This document shows positions 63,073-64,000 of a stretch of 64,000 nucleotides of DNA, piece by piece (the stretch's first letter is position 1; every line of letters starts with the position of its first letter). A model generated the notes under the pieces. That model saw only the letters and a program-made list of their open reading frames with translations, had not been told where the DNA came from and searched no databases. Origin of the DNA: Finegoldia magna ATCC 29328 (GTDB taxonomy: Bacteria > Bacillota > Clostridia > Tissierellales > Peptoniphilaceae); assembly GCF_000010185.1 (NCBI RefSeq), contig NC_010376.1:1621501-1685500 (forward strand), given 5' to 3'. The position numbers and the translations under genes were made by a program.

Positions 63073-63495
63073 TTATGCGTGCAATTCCACTGTGTCTTCG
63101 TGGTATTTTGCTGGTAAGCTTGATTTTTCTTTGTTCATTCCAATGAAGAACTTAACGTTAGCTTCTTTTGATAAAACTTCCAAGTTTTCTAGGAATTCTT
63201 CTAATTGTTGTTCTGTCATGTCAACGATTGAGTAAATTCCGTCTACGTAAATTGTTTCGATATCGAAATCTCTTGACATAATCCCTGCCAAAAATCCATA
63301 CAAACTTTCTGGACTTGAGATGTGGAATGTCGATGCATCTATAAGTCTTACTGAGTGATCAAGTGTAAAGATGTGCTTGTCATCAGAGTCTATAAATATT
63401 ATGTTACCGTTATTGTTTTTCTTTTCGTCGTTGGCCTTGTCGATCAACCATTTTGTTTTTCCACTGCCTTTAGGACCTACTACAAATTTAACCAT
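63073..63495 (-). CDS. Small P-loop ATPase-like protein
   Basis: A 140-residue protein with a Walker A loop VVGPKGSGKTKWL at its N-terminus and a possible Walker B strand ETIYVDGIYSI. The remainder resembles a short RecA/thymidine-kinase-like fold. No known family was recognised. The ATG at 63495 follows AAAGG at normal distance; the in-frame ATG at 63504 abuts that site. Confidence 0.75.
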   Translation of the reverse strand: MVKFVVGPKGSGKTKWLIDKANDEKKNNNGNIIFIDSDDKHIFTLDHSVRLIDASTFHISSPESLYGFLAGIMSRDFDIETIYVDGIYSIVDMTEQQLEEFLENLEVLSKEANVKFFIGMNKEKSSLPAKYHEDTVELHA

Positions 63496-63539
63496 TATTA
63501 TCATCCTTTCTTAAACCATTTTAAAAAGTTTAATTTACT

Positions 63540-64000
63540 TTATATTATTATACCCATTTTTTCGTCAAAATTATCACCTTGGAAAATATTTTCACGTTCC
63601 ATTTTCTCGATTATCATATCTTGTATCTTCCAGTGACTTGTATTCCAGTTGCAAAACACAGAATCTTCTTCGGGCATTCTGCCGACTAATCGCTGAATTA
63701 GGATATCCTTATCCAAATATTTCAAGAATTCGCAAACTTCATTTACATATTCGTCCAATGATTTGAGCTGCACTTTTCCTTCTTTATACCATTTAGCAAG
63801 TATCGTGTATTTGGGAATGTATAGTGAATGTATTTTGCATTCGTCAACTTTTAATACCGATAAAAGCTTCGCAGTTTCTCTGACATCGTCCATGTCATCC
63901 CATGGAAGTGCGAGTATTACATGCGTGCAAATTCTAAATCCGTATTTTTTTATCATCAAACAAGCGCGAATGAAATCTGCAACTGTGTGTTGTCTATTGA
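63540..64000 (-). CDS. Radical SAM protein, C-terminal part (TIGR01212/YhcC-like)
   Basis: The frame is open to the right edge and encodes the last 153 residues. NRQHTVADFIRACLMIKKYG followed by CTHVILALPWDD matches the region after the iron-sulfur cluster in YhcC-like radical SAM proteins; LIQRLVGRMPEED continues the match. The cluster cysteines lie beyond the window. Function of the family is uncertain. Confidence 0.82.
   Translation of the reverse strand, partial: NRQHTVADFIRACLMIKKYGFRICTHVILALPWDDMDDVRETAKLLSVLKVDECKIHSLYIPKYTILAKWYKEGKVQLKSLDEYVNEVCEFLKYLDKDILIQRLVGRMPEEDSVFCNWNTSHWKIQDMIIEKMERENIFQGDNFDEKMGIII

Overview
The window looks like a chromosomal segment of a low-GC, anaerobic Gram-positive coccus, most likely Finegoldia magna or a close relative. 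The evidence is AT-rich coding, strong GGAGG ribosome sites, pyruvate formate-lyase, a selenocysteine-dependent amino-acid reductase, several cell-wall-binding-repeat-2 (CWB2) surface proteins, two LPKAG-anchored surface proteins, and a GA module almost matching the albumin-binding module I remember from protein PAB of F. magna. Species assignment is from memory of those families; no database was searched.

Left part (1-15 kb). A TetR regulator (cut by the window edge), a BCCT transporter and two subunits of a betaine/sarcosine-type reductase form a catabolic cluster; the catalytic subunit reads through an in-frame UGA as selenocysteine. Then follow capA-trpS, rlmH, a hicAB toxin-antitoxin pair, rplM-rpsI with a structured leader, a cupin, the selenium-related yqeC, two small membrane/unknown genes, an ABC-2 transporter and a TudS-like desulfidase.

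Middle (15-40 kb). CWB2 surface proteins, a thiamine-binding protein, a D,D-carboxypeptidase, a cation/proton antiporter, and the pfl locus, where pyruvate formate-lyase activase is fused in frame to a CRP/FNR-type regulator. The pflB promoter carries a CRP-like palindrome centred at a predicted -41.5, so the fused regulator may control its own substrate enzyme. Then zinc peptidase, comF-recD2, murA, a 2230-residue surface protein (CWB2, PEGK linker, GA module, two leucine-rich regions), an ECF S component, L-serine dehydratase and another CWB2 protein with a CAP-like domain.

Right part (40-64 kb). A CWB2/C39-like protein, a two-subunit ABC exporter, a LytTR response regulator with a soluble GHKL kinase, galU, a palindromic-repeat region, clpB and a dnaJ-like gene behind a CtsR operator, a nitroreductase-like gene, a sigma factor divergent from a ComK-like protein, and an accessory region. 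The accessory region holds two LPKAG surface genes with a shared promoter and shared structured leader, small unknown genes, an MFS transporter and two miniature M50 proteases. Arrays of about 180-bp palindromic repeats lie on both sides of the second LPKAG gene. A radical SAM protein is cut by the right edge.

The observations I consider most worth pursuing are the PflA-CRP fusion with its matching promoter site and internal start, the leader that places a conserved hairpin between Shine-Dalgarno and start codon of both LPKAG genes, the palindromic repeat family, and the GA module in the giant CWB2 protein. No rRNA, tRNA, CRISPR array or transposase gene was recognised.
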